Source: an uncultured Flavobacterium sp. (GTDB lineage Bacteria; Bacteroidota; Bacteroidia; Flavobacteriales; Flavobacteriaceae). From it: 47,954 nt of DNA. Both the position numbers and the translations under genes were made by a program. The notes under the pieces were generated by a model. That model did no database searches. It saw only the letters and a list, made by a program, of their open reading frames with translations, and was not told the DNA's origin. The stretch's first letter is position 1. Each line of letters begins with the position of its first letter. The stretch covers positions 1 through 47,954 of the forward strand of contig NZ_CAMLIX010000008.1 of the NCBI RefSeq assembly GCF_946479975.1. The letters are read 5' to 3'. Shown here piece by piece: positions 41,782 to 47,954 of the stretch.

Positions 41782-41813
41782 CTGAGATGCTAAGTTGCTG
41801 AGATTCTAAGTTT
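41782..41813 (+). repeat. Octamer-periodic array (CTGAGNNN/CTAAGNNN)
   Basis: Units CTGAGATG, CTAAGTTG, CTGAGATT, CTAAGTTT in exact 8-base phase, five bases after the pirin operator. Confidence 0.7.
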
Positions 41814-41858
41814 TTTTGGTTTTGGTAAAAAGAAGCAAAAGATAAGAGGTTTTCAAAC

Positions 41859-41903
41859 GTTCCGGAGGAACAAAAAATATTGTAGGGATGGATTTTAATC
41901 CAT
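41859..41903 (+). repeat. Interspersed repeat with GTTCCGGAGGAAC and ATGGATT palindromes
   Basis: GTTCC-GGA-GGAAC (41859-41871) and ATGGATT-TT-AATCCAT (41888-41903) are two short palindromes in a non-coding stretch. I recall similar 'CGTTCCGGAGGAAC' units in Flavobacterium intergenic DNA. Not a coding region. Confidence 0.5.
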
Positions 41904-41926
41904 TCTTCGCAAAGTAACCATTCAGT

Positions 41927-42028
41927 TTGTCATCTCGACGAAGGAGAGATCACACGCGAAATTCCGCAAAGATTGGCGATCCACTTTGTCGAGCTACTAG
42001 TGTGATCTCTCCTTCGTCGAGATGACAA
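41927..42028. repeat. Perfect 29-base inverted repeat of the GTCATC(T/C)CGA class
   Basis: The arms at 41927-41955 and 42000-42028 are perfect reverse complements (start TTGTCATCTCGACGAAGGAG), around a 44-base centre with GAAATTCCGCAAAGATTGGC. The class is the same as the elements at 12440 and 12599 (shared TGTCATC, CGA and GGA steps and the CCGCAA core). It could form a long stem in RNA or DNA. Confidence 0.75.
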
Positions 42029-42066
42029 GATTGTGGTGATAACTTATTTAATTTAAAAAAATAAAA

Positions 42067-42423
42067 CTATTTTATCTTAATAAATCTCCCTTTTCCAGTC
42101 ACGACATCAAGATAATTCAAAGAGGCACTTTTCTTATTATGCATATAAAATTCAATAGTATCTTTCTGAATCTGATCTTTTGCTATAGTTATAACTAAAT
42201 CAGTATTTATGAAGTTTTCCAATAGAATTGCATTCCCGTAAGAAATCTTCCCTTTAGGTAAATACTTATTATCAAAAGCAAAAACGCTATCCTTAAAAGT
42301 AATTTTATCTCTTTGAATATAAGAATCGTTATCTTCTATTAGGTAATTATAACGGCCATTAAGTTTCTCCATTTTCTGATTTATGCTCGAAAGCACTAAT
42401 ATAAGTAAAGCAAAATATTTCAT
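42067..42423 (-). CDS. Small exported protein of unknown function
   Basis: 118 residues with a signal-like hydrophobic start (MKYFALLILVLSSI) and a body of beta-strand-like segments (LNGRYNYLIEDNDSY, KITFKDSVFAF, TIEFYMHNKK). No family is recognised; the layout could be a small lipocalin-like barrel. Its ATG is five bases after the stop of the RamB/ScfR-like regulator gene, so the two are likely cotranscribed. Confidence 0.65.
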   Translation of the reverse strand: MKYFALLILVLSSINQKMEKLNGRYNYLIEDNDSYIQRDKITFKDSVFAFDNKYLPKGKISYGNAILLENFINTDLVITIAKDQIQKDTIEFYMHNKKSASLNYLDVVTGKGRFIKIK

Positions 42424-42428
42424 AAATT

Positions 42429-43910
42429 CTAACTGTATTGATTCATAAACTGCTGTACAACAGCGTCGGTATTTTCATGGCGTTTCTTTTTCTCCAAAAC
42501 AATTGGCGGAGCCGCTCTTTCAAAACAATTCTCAACAGCGCAGGTTTCGCAGGTTACGCCGACAATCCGCTTTACCAACGGTTTTCCGTTAATGAATTTG
42601 AATTTCTTTTTCATTGTCGGATTAATTAAAATTCCAACCGAAATACTTCGAATAAAATTTTCTGCAAAAGGATCTTTTGTAGCCGATGAAAAAACCAAAT
42701 ATTCGTTGCCACTGTTGGCATAACTAGAAATCTGAGCATCAAAAAAATGCGATTTATTTTGTCTGATCGCTTCATCAATCGTTTTTACCGAAACCCATCT
42801 TCTGCAGTAATGCTCGTTGGTTTCGTTGGCGTGTGGTTCTTGCTGATGCGTAATATGCAATTCTTTATTTATTTGATAAAAATCTGATCCAGGTCGGTGC
42901 GATAATCGTAAGAAAAACAAATTTTTCAGCTGAAAATCTTTTGGTAATAAATTGGTTAATCGCTGATAAAAAGATTCAGGAGAAACTTCAAAACTTTCGA
43001 TTAAGGAAACAAATTCTTCAGGTTTCGGATTTTCATTTTCTAAAAAAGCATTGATTTTATTTACAACCAATTTTCTTGGCAAAAGTAAAGCGCCCGCAAA
43101 ATAAGAAGCGTAAAAATTATTCAAAACCTGATCAAAGTTTTCAAACTTAATCCAGCTGAAAGTCAATAAACGATCTGAAATTTTCAAATAATTATAAGCT
43201 ATTTCTTTAGCCAAAATAAAAGCTTTTTGAGGCGCATCAATTTCGGTTGAAAGCAATAAAGTCTTGCTTTTCGGAACATAAATCGAACGCAAATCGTCTA
43301 AAGCTTCTTGATCCGTAAACGCAATTTCTTTGATGTTGTATTCGTATTCTTCTTTTAAAATCGCTTCCAATTCTTCTATGCTGATTTTGGAATCTAAATT
43401 AATCTGAAACGACTTAGAAAATTCAATTACTTTCTCTTCTAAATCTTCAAAATAATTGCTGTGTGCTTCTTGATACGAACGCAATGCCGCAAGAAAAAAA
43501 CTTTCTCGGCTTAAATTATAATGCTGGGCAATTTCGATAATCGTACTAATAAATGCATTGACTTTTGCCGGAGCATTCGCGATAATATCAATTAAATCAG
43601 CCTCCTGAATTCCGAAAAGTTCTAGCGGAATCTCTTTTAAAATTCCAGATTTTAAAATTTCGCCAATAGGAGCGAGATTATTATCTAGTTTTAAAGACAC
43701 CATTTGGTCGTAAGTCACGTCTAAATGTTTGCATAAAAGCAAAATCTTATCCGCTTTTGGATATTTCTTACCCTTTTCAATCTCGTTTAAATACGATTTT
43801 GAAAGATTGGTAAGTTTAGCTAAACCAAAAAGTGAAAGATTTTTTTGGGTGCGGACTTGCTTTAGTTTTAGCCCAAAAATCAGCTTTATATAGTCTTTTT
43901 CGATATTCAT
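42429..43910 (-). CDS. RamB/ScfR-like transcriptional regulator
   Basis: 493 residues: XRE-type helix-turn-helix (about 10-72: LKQVRTQKNLSLFGLAKLTN), a middle region related to the ImmA/IrrE domain, and a C-terminal domain with Cys454-x2-Cys457-x4-Cys462 (CETCAVENC). The metal motif expected in ImmA (HExxH) reads KEIAY, so protease activity is unlikely. Proteins of this layout include RamB of Corynebacterium, which controls acetate and glyoxylate genes, and ScfR. It is divergent from aceB-aceA, which fits the same job here. Regulation of the operon by this protein is an inference. Confidence 0.88.
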   Translation of the reverse strand: MNIEKDYIKLIFGLKLKQVRTQKNLSLFGLAKLTNLSKSYLNEIEKGKKYPKADKILLLCKHLDVTYDQMVSLKLDNNLAPIGEILKSGILKEIPLELFGIQEADLIDIIANAPAKVNAFISTIIEIAQHYNLSRESFFLAALRSYQEAHSNYFEDLEEKVIEFSKSFQINLDSKISIEELEAILKEEYEYNIKEIAFTDQEALDDLRSIYVPKSKTLLLSTEIDAPQKAFILAKEIAYNYLKISDRLLTFSWIKFENFDQVLNNFYASYFAGALLLPRKLVVNKINAFLENENPKPEEFVSLIESFEVSPESFYQRLTNLLPKDFQLKNLFFLRLSHRPGSDFYQINKELHITHQQEPHANETNEHYCRRWVSVKTIDEAIRQNKSHFFDAQISSYANSGNEYLVFSSATKDPFAENFIRSISVGILINPTMKKKFKFINGKPLVKRIVGVTCETCAVENCFERAAPPIVLEKKKRHENTDAVVQQFMNQYS

Positions 43911-43965
43911 AATGTCAAATATAATTATTCTGAAAACAATCGCAAAATAAATATTTTTTAAATTT

Positions 43966-43979
43966 AGCGAACGTTCGCT
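43966..43979. promoter_or_regulatory. Perfect 14-base palindrome in the aceB/regulator divergent region
   Basis: AGCGAACGTTCGCT stands out as GC-rich in an AT-rich 211-base gap. It lies about 55 bases from the regulator ATG and 142 from aceB. It is the best candidate operator of the RamB-like protein. A weak -7-like TTATTTTG (43950-43943) for the regulator lies 26 bases away. Confidence 0.6.
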
Positions 43980-44053
43980 TGTTTTGTAAAAAACTTTTTT
44001 ATAACATTGTACTGTCGAAACAATTTAATTATGAGTTAGTTATAATTTGTTGG

Positions 44054-44070
44054 TTTTGATAAAATCAAAA
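44054..44070. promoter_or_regulatory. TTTTGAT-N3-ATCAAAA palindrome upstream of aceB
   Basis: A perfect 7+3+7 palindrome 52 bases before the aceB ATG. Its half-site TTGAT/ATCAA equals the Fnr half-site, but the spacing is three bases instead of the usual four, so I do not call it a canonical Fnr box. A -7-like TAACATTG lies upstream at 44002-44009. Confidence 0.5.
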
Positions 44071-44121
44071 GTGATTGGGAAGAAATACTTTTTAATCAAA
44101 TAAAAAATAAAATCTGCAGCT

Positions 44122-45723
44122 ATGAAAAACCAATTTGAGATCACTGAAATGGCTTTAGAAATTCTGGCCGACAAAAAGCTTGCTTATCCAAAAATCTGGA
44201 CCGAAGAAGCAATTGCATTTATTACCGAATTGCACAAAAAATTCGACTCACAGCGAAAATTATTGCTTTTGCAAAGAGAGCAAAAACAAGTCGCTTTTGA
44301 TCAGGGTGTGATGCCAGTTTTTACTCCAGAAACAAAAAGCGTCAGAGAAGGCAATTGGACGGCTGGAGAAATTCCGAAAGATTTACTGGACAGAAGAGTT
44401 GAAATTACCGGACCAGTTGATCGCAAAATGATTATCAATGCTTTGAATTCAGGGGCCAAAACTTTTATGGCCGATTTCGAAGACAGCACTTCGCCAACCT
44501 GGCAAAACTTAATGGACGGACAAGTGAATTTGATTGATGCGGTTAATAAAACGATTACTTATACGGATTTGGTGAAACAGAAATCGTATCATTTAAATGA
44601 AAGAATCGCGACATTAATCGTGCGTCCGCGCGGTTTGCATCTTCCTGAAAAACATGTTTTAATTGATGGAACTGAAGTTTCAGGATCTTTGGTAGATTTT
44701 GGTTTGTATGTTTTTCACAATCATAAAAAACTTTTGGCGAATAATTCTGGACCGTATTTCTACATTCCGAAATTGGAACATTATTTAGAGGCAAGATGGT
44801 GGAACAGTGTCATTGATTTTACTGAAGATTATTTGAAACTGGAAAGAGGAACGATAAAAGTGACGGTTTTAATTGAAACAATAACGGCAAGTTTTCAGTT
44901 GGATGAAATTATTTACGAATTAAAAGAACATATCGTTGGCTTGAACTGCGGACGTTGGGATTATATTTTCTCCTACATTAAAAAGTTTAGAAAAAATCCA
45001 AAATTCATCGTTCCAGACCGCGATCAGGTAAATATGACTTCGCCTTTTATGAATGCGTATTCAAATCTGGTGATTCAGAGATGTCATAAACGCGGCATTC
45101 ATGCGATTGGCGGAATGGCAGCACAAATTCCGATTAGAAACAATGATGAGGCAAATGCAATCGCTTTCGCGAAAGTAAAAACGGATAAAGAGCGTGAAGT
45201 TAAAAATGGTCACGACGGAACTTGGGTAGCGCATCCCGACTTAGTTGTTTTAGCAAAAGAAATTTTTGATAAAGGAATGCCAACGCCAAACCAGATTCAT
45301 ATAAAAAGAGAGCACAGAAAAATTACAGAAGCTGATTTGATTGAACCACCAATTGGATTGATTACAGAAAATGGTGTTCGAAAAAATATCAATGTAGGCG
45401 TTTTATACTTGGCTTCATGGCTGAACGGACAAGGCGCTGCGGCTTTACATAATTTGATGGAAGATGCAGCAACCGCCGAAATTTCAAGATCGCAATTGTG
45501 GCAATGGCTTCAAAACAAAGTGGTTTTAGATAATGGACGAAAATTAGATCTGGCGTATTATCACGAATTGGCTTTGGATGAATTCCAAAAAATCAAAACC
45601 GAATTAGGTGAAGAAAATCATGAAAAACAGCAATTTCCATTAGCAGAAAAAGTATTGGAAAGATTAATCGTAAATCCTGATTTCGTTGATTTCTTGACGA
45701 TTCCATGCTATAAATATTTATAA
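44122..45723 (+). CDS. aceB: Malate synthase A
   Basis: Condenses glyoxylate with acetyl-CoA to malate in the glyoxylate shunt, allowing growth on acetate or fatty acids. 533 residues, the same length as E. coli AceB. Visible features: FMADFEDSTSPTW near 114-126, the signature GLNCGRWDYIFSYIKKF near 273-289 and GGMAAQIPIRND near 331-342 (active-site region), NGHDGTWVAHPDLV near 363-376. Its ATG is the first after the divergent regulatory region. It is cotranscribed with aceA, separated by 130 bases that hold a large hairpin. Confidence 0.97.
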   Translation: MKNQFEITEMALEILADKKLAYPKIWTEEAIAFITELHKKFDSQRKLLLLQREQKQVAFDQGVMPVFTPETKSVREGNWTAGEIPKDLLDRRVEITGPVDRKMIINALNSGAKTFMADFEDSTSPTWQNLMDGQVNLIDAVNKTITYTDLVKQKSYHLNERIATLIVRPRGLHLPEKHVLIDGTEVSGSLVDFGLYVFHNHKKLLANNSGPYFYIPKLEHYLEARWWNSVIDFTEDYLKLERGTIKVTVLIETITASFQLDEIIYELKEHIVGLNCGRWDYIFSYIKKFRKNPKFIVPDRDQVNMTSPFMNAYSNLVIQRCHKRGIHAIGGMAAQIPIRNNDEANAIAFAKVKTDKEREVKNGHDGTWVAHPDLVVLAKEIFDKGMPTPNQIHIKREHRKITEADLIEPPIGLITENGVRKNINVGVLYLASWLNGQGAAALHNLMEDAATAEISRSQLWQWLQNKVVLDNGRKLDLAYYHELALDEFQKIKTELGEENHEKQQFPLAEKVLERLIVNPDFVDFLTIPCYKYL

Positions 45724-45724
45724 C

Positions 45725-45815
45725 AATTAAAAATCGAGAATTAAAAATTAAATGCTTTTCACGGAGATTTGGCAAATATCAGAGATTTTTAATTTTTAAT
45801 TCTCAATTTTTAATT
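45725..45815. repeat. AT-rich inverted repeat between aceB and aceA
   Basis: The 26-base arms (45725-45750 and 45790-45815) start AATTAAAAATCGAGAATT and are reverse complements with one mismatch; the centre is 39 bases. It would form a long stem in the aceB-aceA message. There is no T-tract of terminator type. Confidence 0.7.
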
Positions 45816-45853
45816 AAATGACATCACTTACTAACCAACTTAACTATACATTT

Positions 45854-47134
45854 ATGAAAGCAACAGAAGACAGAATTCAGGAATTGATTAACGATTGGAT
45901 TACGAACCCGAGATGGAAAGGAGTAGAGCGTCCTTACACTGCGAGTGAAGTAGTTACGCTTCAAGGTTCGTATCAAATTGAGCATTCTATTGCAAAAATG
46001 GGAGCACAAAAATTATGGAGAAAGTTAAAAAGCCAGGATTATGTAGCGGGGTTGGGAGCTTTAACGGGAAATCAGGCGATTCAGGAAGTAGATGCTGGTT
46101 TAGAAGCGATTTATTTGAGTGGATGGCAAGTTGCAGCTGATGCAAATCTGGCGGGCGAAATGTATCCCGACCAGTCGCTATATCCCGTAAACAGCGTTCC
46201 GATGGTAGTAAAAAAGATTAATAATGCTTTGTTACGCGCTGATCAGATCCAGACCGTAAATGAAGTTGAAGATAAAAAAGATTATTTAGTTCCCATTGTG
46301 GCTGATGCCGAAGCAGGTTTTGGAGGAAATTTAAATGCTTTCGAATTGATGAAATCAATGATTGAAGCTGGAGCTTCTGGAGTTCATTTTGAAGATCAAT
46401 TAAGTTCTGCTAAAAAATGCGGACACCTCGGTGGAAAAGTTTTAGTTCCCACGCAAGAAGCAATTAATAAACTGATTGCGGCAAGATTGGCTTCAGATGT
46501 TATGGGAGTTTCAACTTTGATTGTGGCCCGAACAGATGCTGATGCAGCAAATTTATTAACAAGCGATGCAGACCCAAGAGATCGAAAATTCTTAACGGGA
46601 GAAAAAACTGCTGAAGGTTTTTTCTATGTAAACAACGGAATTGAACAGGGAATTGCAAGAGGTTTGAGTTATGCTCCTTATGCCGATTTGATTTGGATGG
46701 AAACCAGTAATCCAGATTTAGATTACGCGAGAAAATTTGCAACAGCAATGAAAAAAGAATTTCCAGATAAAATGCTGGCATACAATTGTTCTCCTTCTTT
46801 CAACTGGGCAGCAAAATTATCTGTTGCCGAAATGGAAACGTTCAGAGAAGATTTAGCCGAAATGGGTTATAAATTCCAGTTTATCACTTTAGCAGGATTC
46901 CATGCTTTGAATACAAGTATGTTTGAATTGTCAAAAGCGTATAAAGAACGTGGTATGGCGGGCTATTCTGAATTGCAGGAAAGAGAATTCGCGCTGCAAA
47001 AAACCGGATTCAGAGCTGTAAAACATCAGGCTTTTGTGGGAACTTCTTATTTTGACGCCGTTCAAAACACGGTTATGATAGGAAAATCAACAATAACCGC
47101 AATGAAACATTCTACAGAGGTTGAGCAATTTTAA
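45854..47134 (+). CDS. aceA: Isocitrate lyase
   Basis: Cleaves isocitrate to glyoxylate and succinate. 426 residues from ATG 45854 ([15 protein letters not shown]), which aligns with the E. coli AceA start; the frame is open to an ATG at 45818, whose extra 12 residues ([11 protein letters not shown]) are unlike the family. The catalytic KKCGH motif is near 188-192, ADAEAGFGG near 153-161 and the C-terminal NCSPSFNW near 312-319. With aceB it completes the glyoxylate bypass. A perfect hairpin lies just after the stop. No isocitrate dehydrogenase kinase gene is in the window. Confidence 0.97.
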   Translation: MKATEDRIQELINDWITNPRWKGVERPYTASEVVTLQGSYQIEHSIAKMGAQKLWRKLKSQDYVAGLGALTGNQAIQEVDAGLEAIYLSGWQVAADANLAGEMYPDQSLYPVNSVPMVVKKINNALLRADQIQTVNEVEDKKDYLVPIVADAEAGFGGNLNAFELMKSMIEAGASGVHFEDQLSSAKKCGHLGGKVLVPTQEAINKLIAARLASDVMGVSTLIVARTDADAANLLTSDADPRDRKFLTGEKTAEGFFYVNNGIEQGIARGLSYAPYADLIWMETSNPDLDYARKFATAMKKEFPDKMLAYNCSPSFNWAAKLSVAEMETFREDLAEMGYKFQFITLAGFHALNTSMFELSKAYKERGMAGYSELQEREFALQKTGFRAVKHQAFVGTSYFDAVQNTVMIGKSTITAMKHSTEVEQF

Positions 47135-47137
47135 ATT

Positions 47138-47210
47138 TTTTCCGCCACGAATTCACGAATTTTATTCTCAAAGATTGTTGAAAAATAATTCGTGAATTCG
47201 TGGCGGAAAA
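47138..47210. repeat. Perfect inverted repeat between aceA and the Crp/Fnr gene
   Basis: 24-base perfect arms (47138-47161 and 47187-47210) starting TTTTCCGCCACGAATTCACG around a 25-base centre. It is flanked by T-runs on both strands, so it can serve as a bidirectional terminator of the convergent genes, while its arm word GCCACGAATT links it to the repeat at 39957. Confidence 0.8.
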
Positions 47211-47212
47211 TT

Positions 47213-47788
47213 TTATTTCTTTAAAAGGCGAGCTTTCATTTTGCTGAAAAATTCAGGTGTTACGCCGATGAAAGAAGCGATTTGTTTTTGAGGAACTTTG
47301 TGAACCAATGTTCCGTATTTTTTGGTAAATTTTTCGAAACGTTCTTCTGCGGGTAAACTTAAGTTATCCATTAATCTTTGCTGATTTGCAACCAAGGAAT
47401 TTTCAATCAAGATCCTGAAAAAACGTTCCAGTTTCGGAATCTCCAAATACAATTGTTCCTGATTTTCTTTCGATAATGAAACCACTTCAGCTTCTTCTAA
47501 AACTTCAATAAAAAGCTGTCCAGGTTTCTGCGAAAAATAACTGTACATATCACTCATCCACCAGCCTTCGCAAGCGAAAGAGAGTACATGTTCAACAATA
47601 TTATCGTTGATATTGAAACTTCTTAAAATACCAGAATTTACGAAATAAGAATGTTTGCAGACTTCGCCGGCATTCAATAAAAGCGTTTTGGCTTTGTAAG
47701 TATTTGTTTCTAATTTAGATAAAAAAAGTGCCTGTTCTTCTGGCGTCAGTGAAACGTGTTTCGAAATGTTTTCAAGAATTAATGCCAT
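47213..47788 (-). CDS. Crp/Fnr-family transcriptional regulator
   Basis: 191 residues with a cyclic-nucleotide-binding-like beta barrel (about 20-115, LLNAGEVCKHSYFVNSGILR) and a short C-terminal helix-turn-helix (PQKQIASFIGVTPEFFSKMK). The barrel lacks the Arg-Ser of a typical cAMP pocket and the N-terminal Fe-S cysteines of Fnr, so the signal is unknown. The ATG overlaps the stop of the upstream DUF6370 gene by one base (TAATG), so the two are translated as a unit. Confidence 0.9.
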   Translation of the reverse strand: MALILENISKHVSLTPEEQALFLSKLETNTYKAKTLLLNAGEVCKHSYFVNSGILRSFNINDNIVEHVLSFACEGWWMSDMYSYFSQKPGQLFIEVLEEAEVVSLSKENQEQLYLEIPKLERFFRILIENSLVANQQRLMDNLSLPAEERFEKFTKKYGTLVHKVPQKQIASFIGVTPEFFSKMKARLLKK

Positions 47789-47954
47789 TATTTTTTATCG
47801 TCTATTAATACAAATGAAGTTGCTTTGAATCTGTTGTTTACAATTTCTCCCGTAACTGAAGCTTTGCTGATAGCGTTGCAAAAACCTTTTTCAGAGTGTG
47901 CATCTCCGTGATCGTGAATCGTTGTTCCGTCTACAAAATAGCTTTTTCCGTCAA
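47788..47954 (-). CDS. DUF6370-like small protein (5' end outside the window)
   Basis: The last 55 codons of a gene entering from the right edge, translating as DGKSYFVDGTTIHDHGDAHS and ending GEIVNNRFKATSFVLIDDKK. It resembles the C-terminus of DUF6370 proteins, small exported proteins of unknown function in Bacteroidota. The FCNA segment provides one Cys. The stop shares one base with the ATG of the Crp/Fnr gene. Confidence 0.7.
   Translation of the reverse strand, partial: DGKSYFVDGTTIHDHGDAHSEKGFCNAISKASVTGEIVNNRFKATSFVLIDDKK

Noticed and set aside
42429..43910. ImmA/IrrE-type metalloprotease activity in the RamB-like regulator
   Set aside because: The position of HExxH reads KEIAY, so the metal-binding histidines are missing.
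44054..44070. Canonical Fnr box
   Set aside because: The half-sites match but the spacer is three bases and not four, so the label would overstate the evidence.
45818..45853. Longer start for isocitrate lyase
   Set aside because: The extra 12 residues do not resemble the family, and ATG 45854 aligns with the E. coli start.

Overview
The window looks like a chromosomal segment of a Flavobacterium (Bacteroidota). The DNA is AT-rich, and many genes are preceded by the Bacteroidota -7 box TAnnTTTG. Family content agrees: a type IX secretion (T9SS) type B sorting domain, a fused HPPK-deoxynucleoside kinase, DUF1573, DUF983, DUF2797 and DUF6370. No rRNA, phage module, insertion sequence, plasmid function or CRISPR array was seen.

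Layout. 1-2800: the end-truncated gene of a surface lipoprotein, a YbfF-type esterase and a small four-helix membrane protein. 2840-6750: a protein quality-control block (tig, clpP, clpX), each gene with its own promoter. 6800-11090: an L,D-transpeptidase-like lipoprotein, then a GlxA-type regulator divergent from a cassette alternating VOC and SRPBCC/AHSA1 genes. 11140-17840: serB, an Mrr-type restriction endonuclease, a GH3-family ligase-like gene, DUF2797 and a GT9 glycosyltransferase. 17850-28100: AsmA, an exported hydrolase, SppA, folK-dNK, a T9SS-secreted C-type-lectin adhesin, a TrmH-like methylase and a DUF1573 protein. 28200-31180: mutS, then tRNA-Gly(GCC) and tRNA-Leu(UAA). 31200-38850: DUF1508, a heptad-repeat lipoprotein, kdtA, a DegT aminotransferase with galE, an EamA transporter, a small overlapping gene pair that resembles a toxin-antitoxin module, fabD and DUF983. 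39000-41780: an AraC regulator, YceI and pirin. 42060-47954: a RamB/ScfR-like regulator divergent from aceB-aceA (glyoxylate shunt), then a Crp/Fnr regulator one base downstream of a DUF6370 gene.

How the genes work together. tig, clpP and clpX handle folding and degradation. kdtA, degT, galE, GT9 and AsmA serve the envelope. The glyoxylate enzymes sit beside a regulator of the family that controls them elsewhere, with two palindromes in the divergent region. The YceI and pirin genes carry the same 20-base near-palindromic element at an identical distance from their -7 boxes, which suggests one shared activator.

Non-coding structure is the least conventional part. Intergenic spaces hold several classes of imperfect palindromic repeats and at least five arrays with a strict 8-base period (CTTAGNNN or CAAAGNNN units), one of which contains the clpX -7 box. 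The strongest leads are the YceI/pirin operator, the octamer arrays, the palindromes in the aceB and tig promoter regions, and the 65/105-residue overlapping gene pair.
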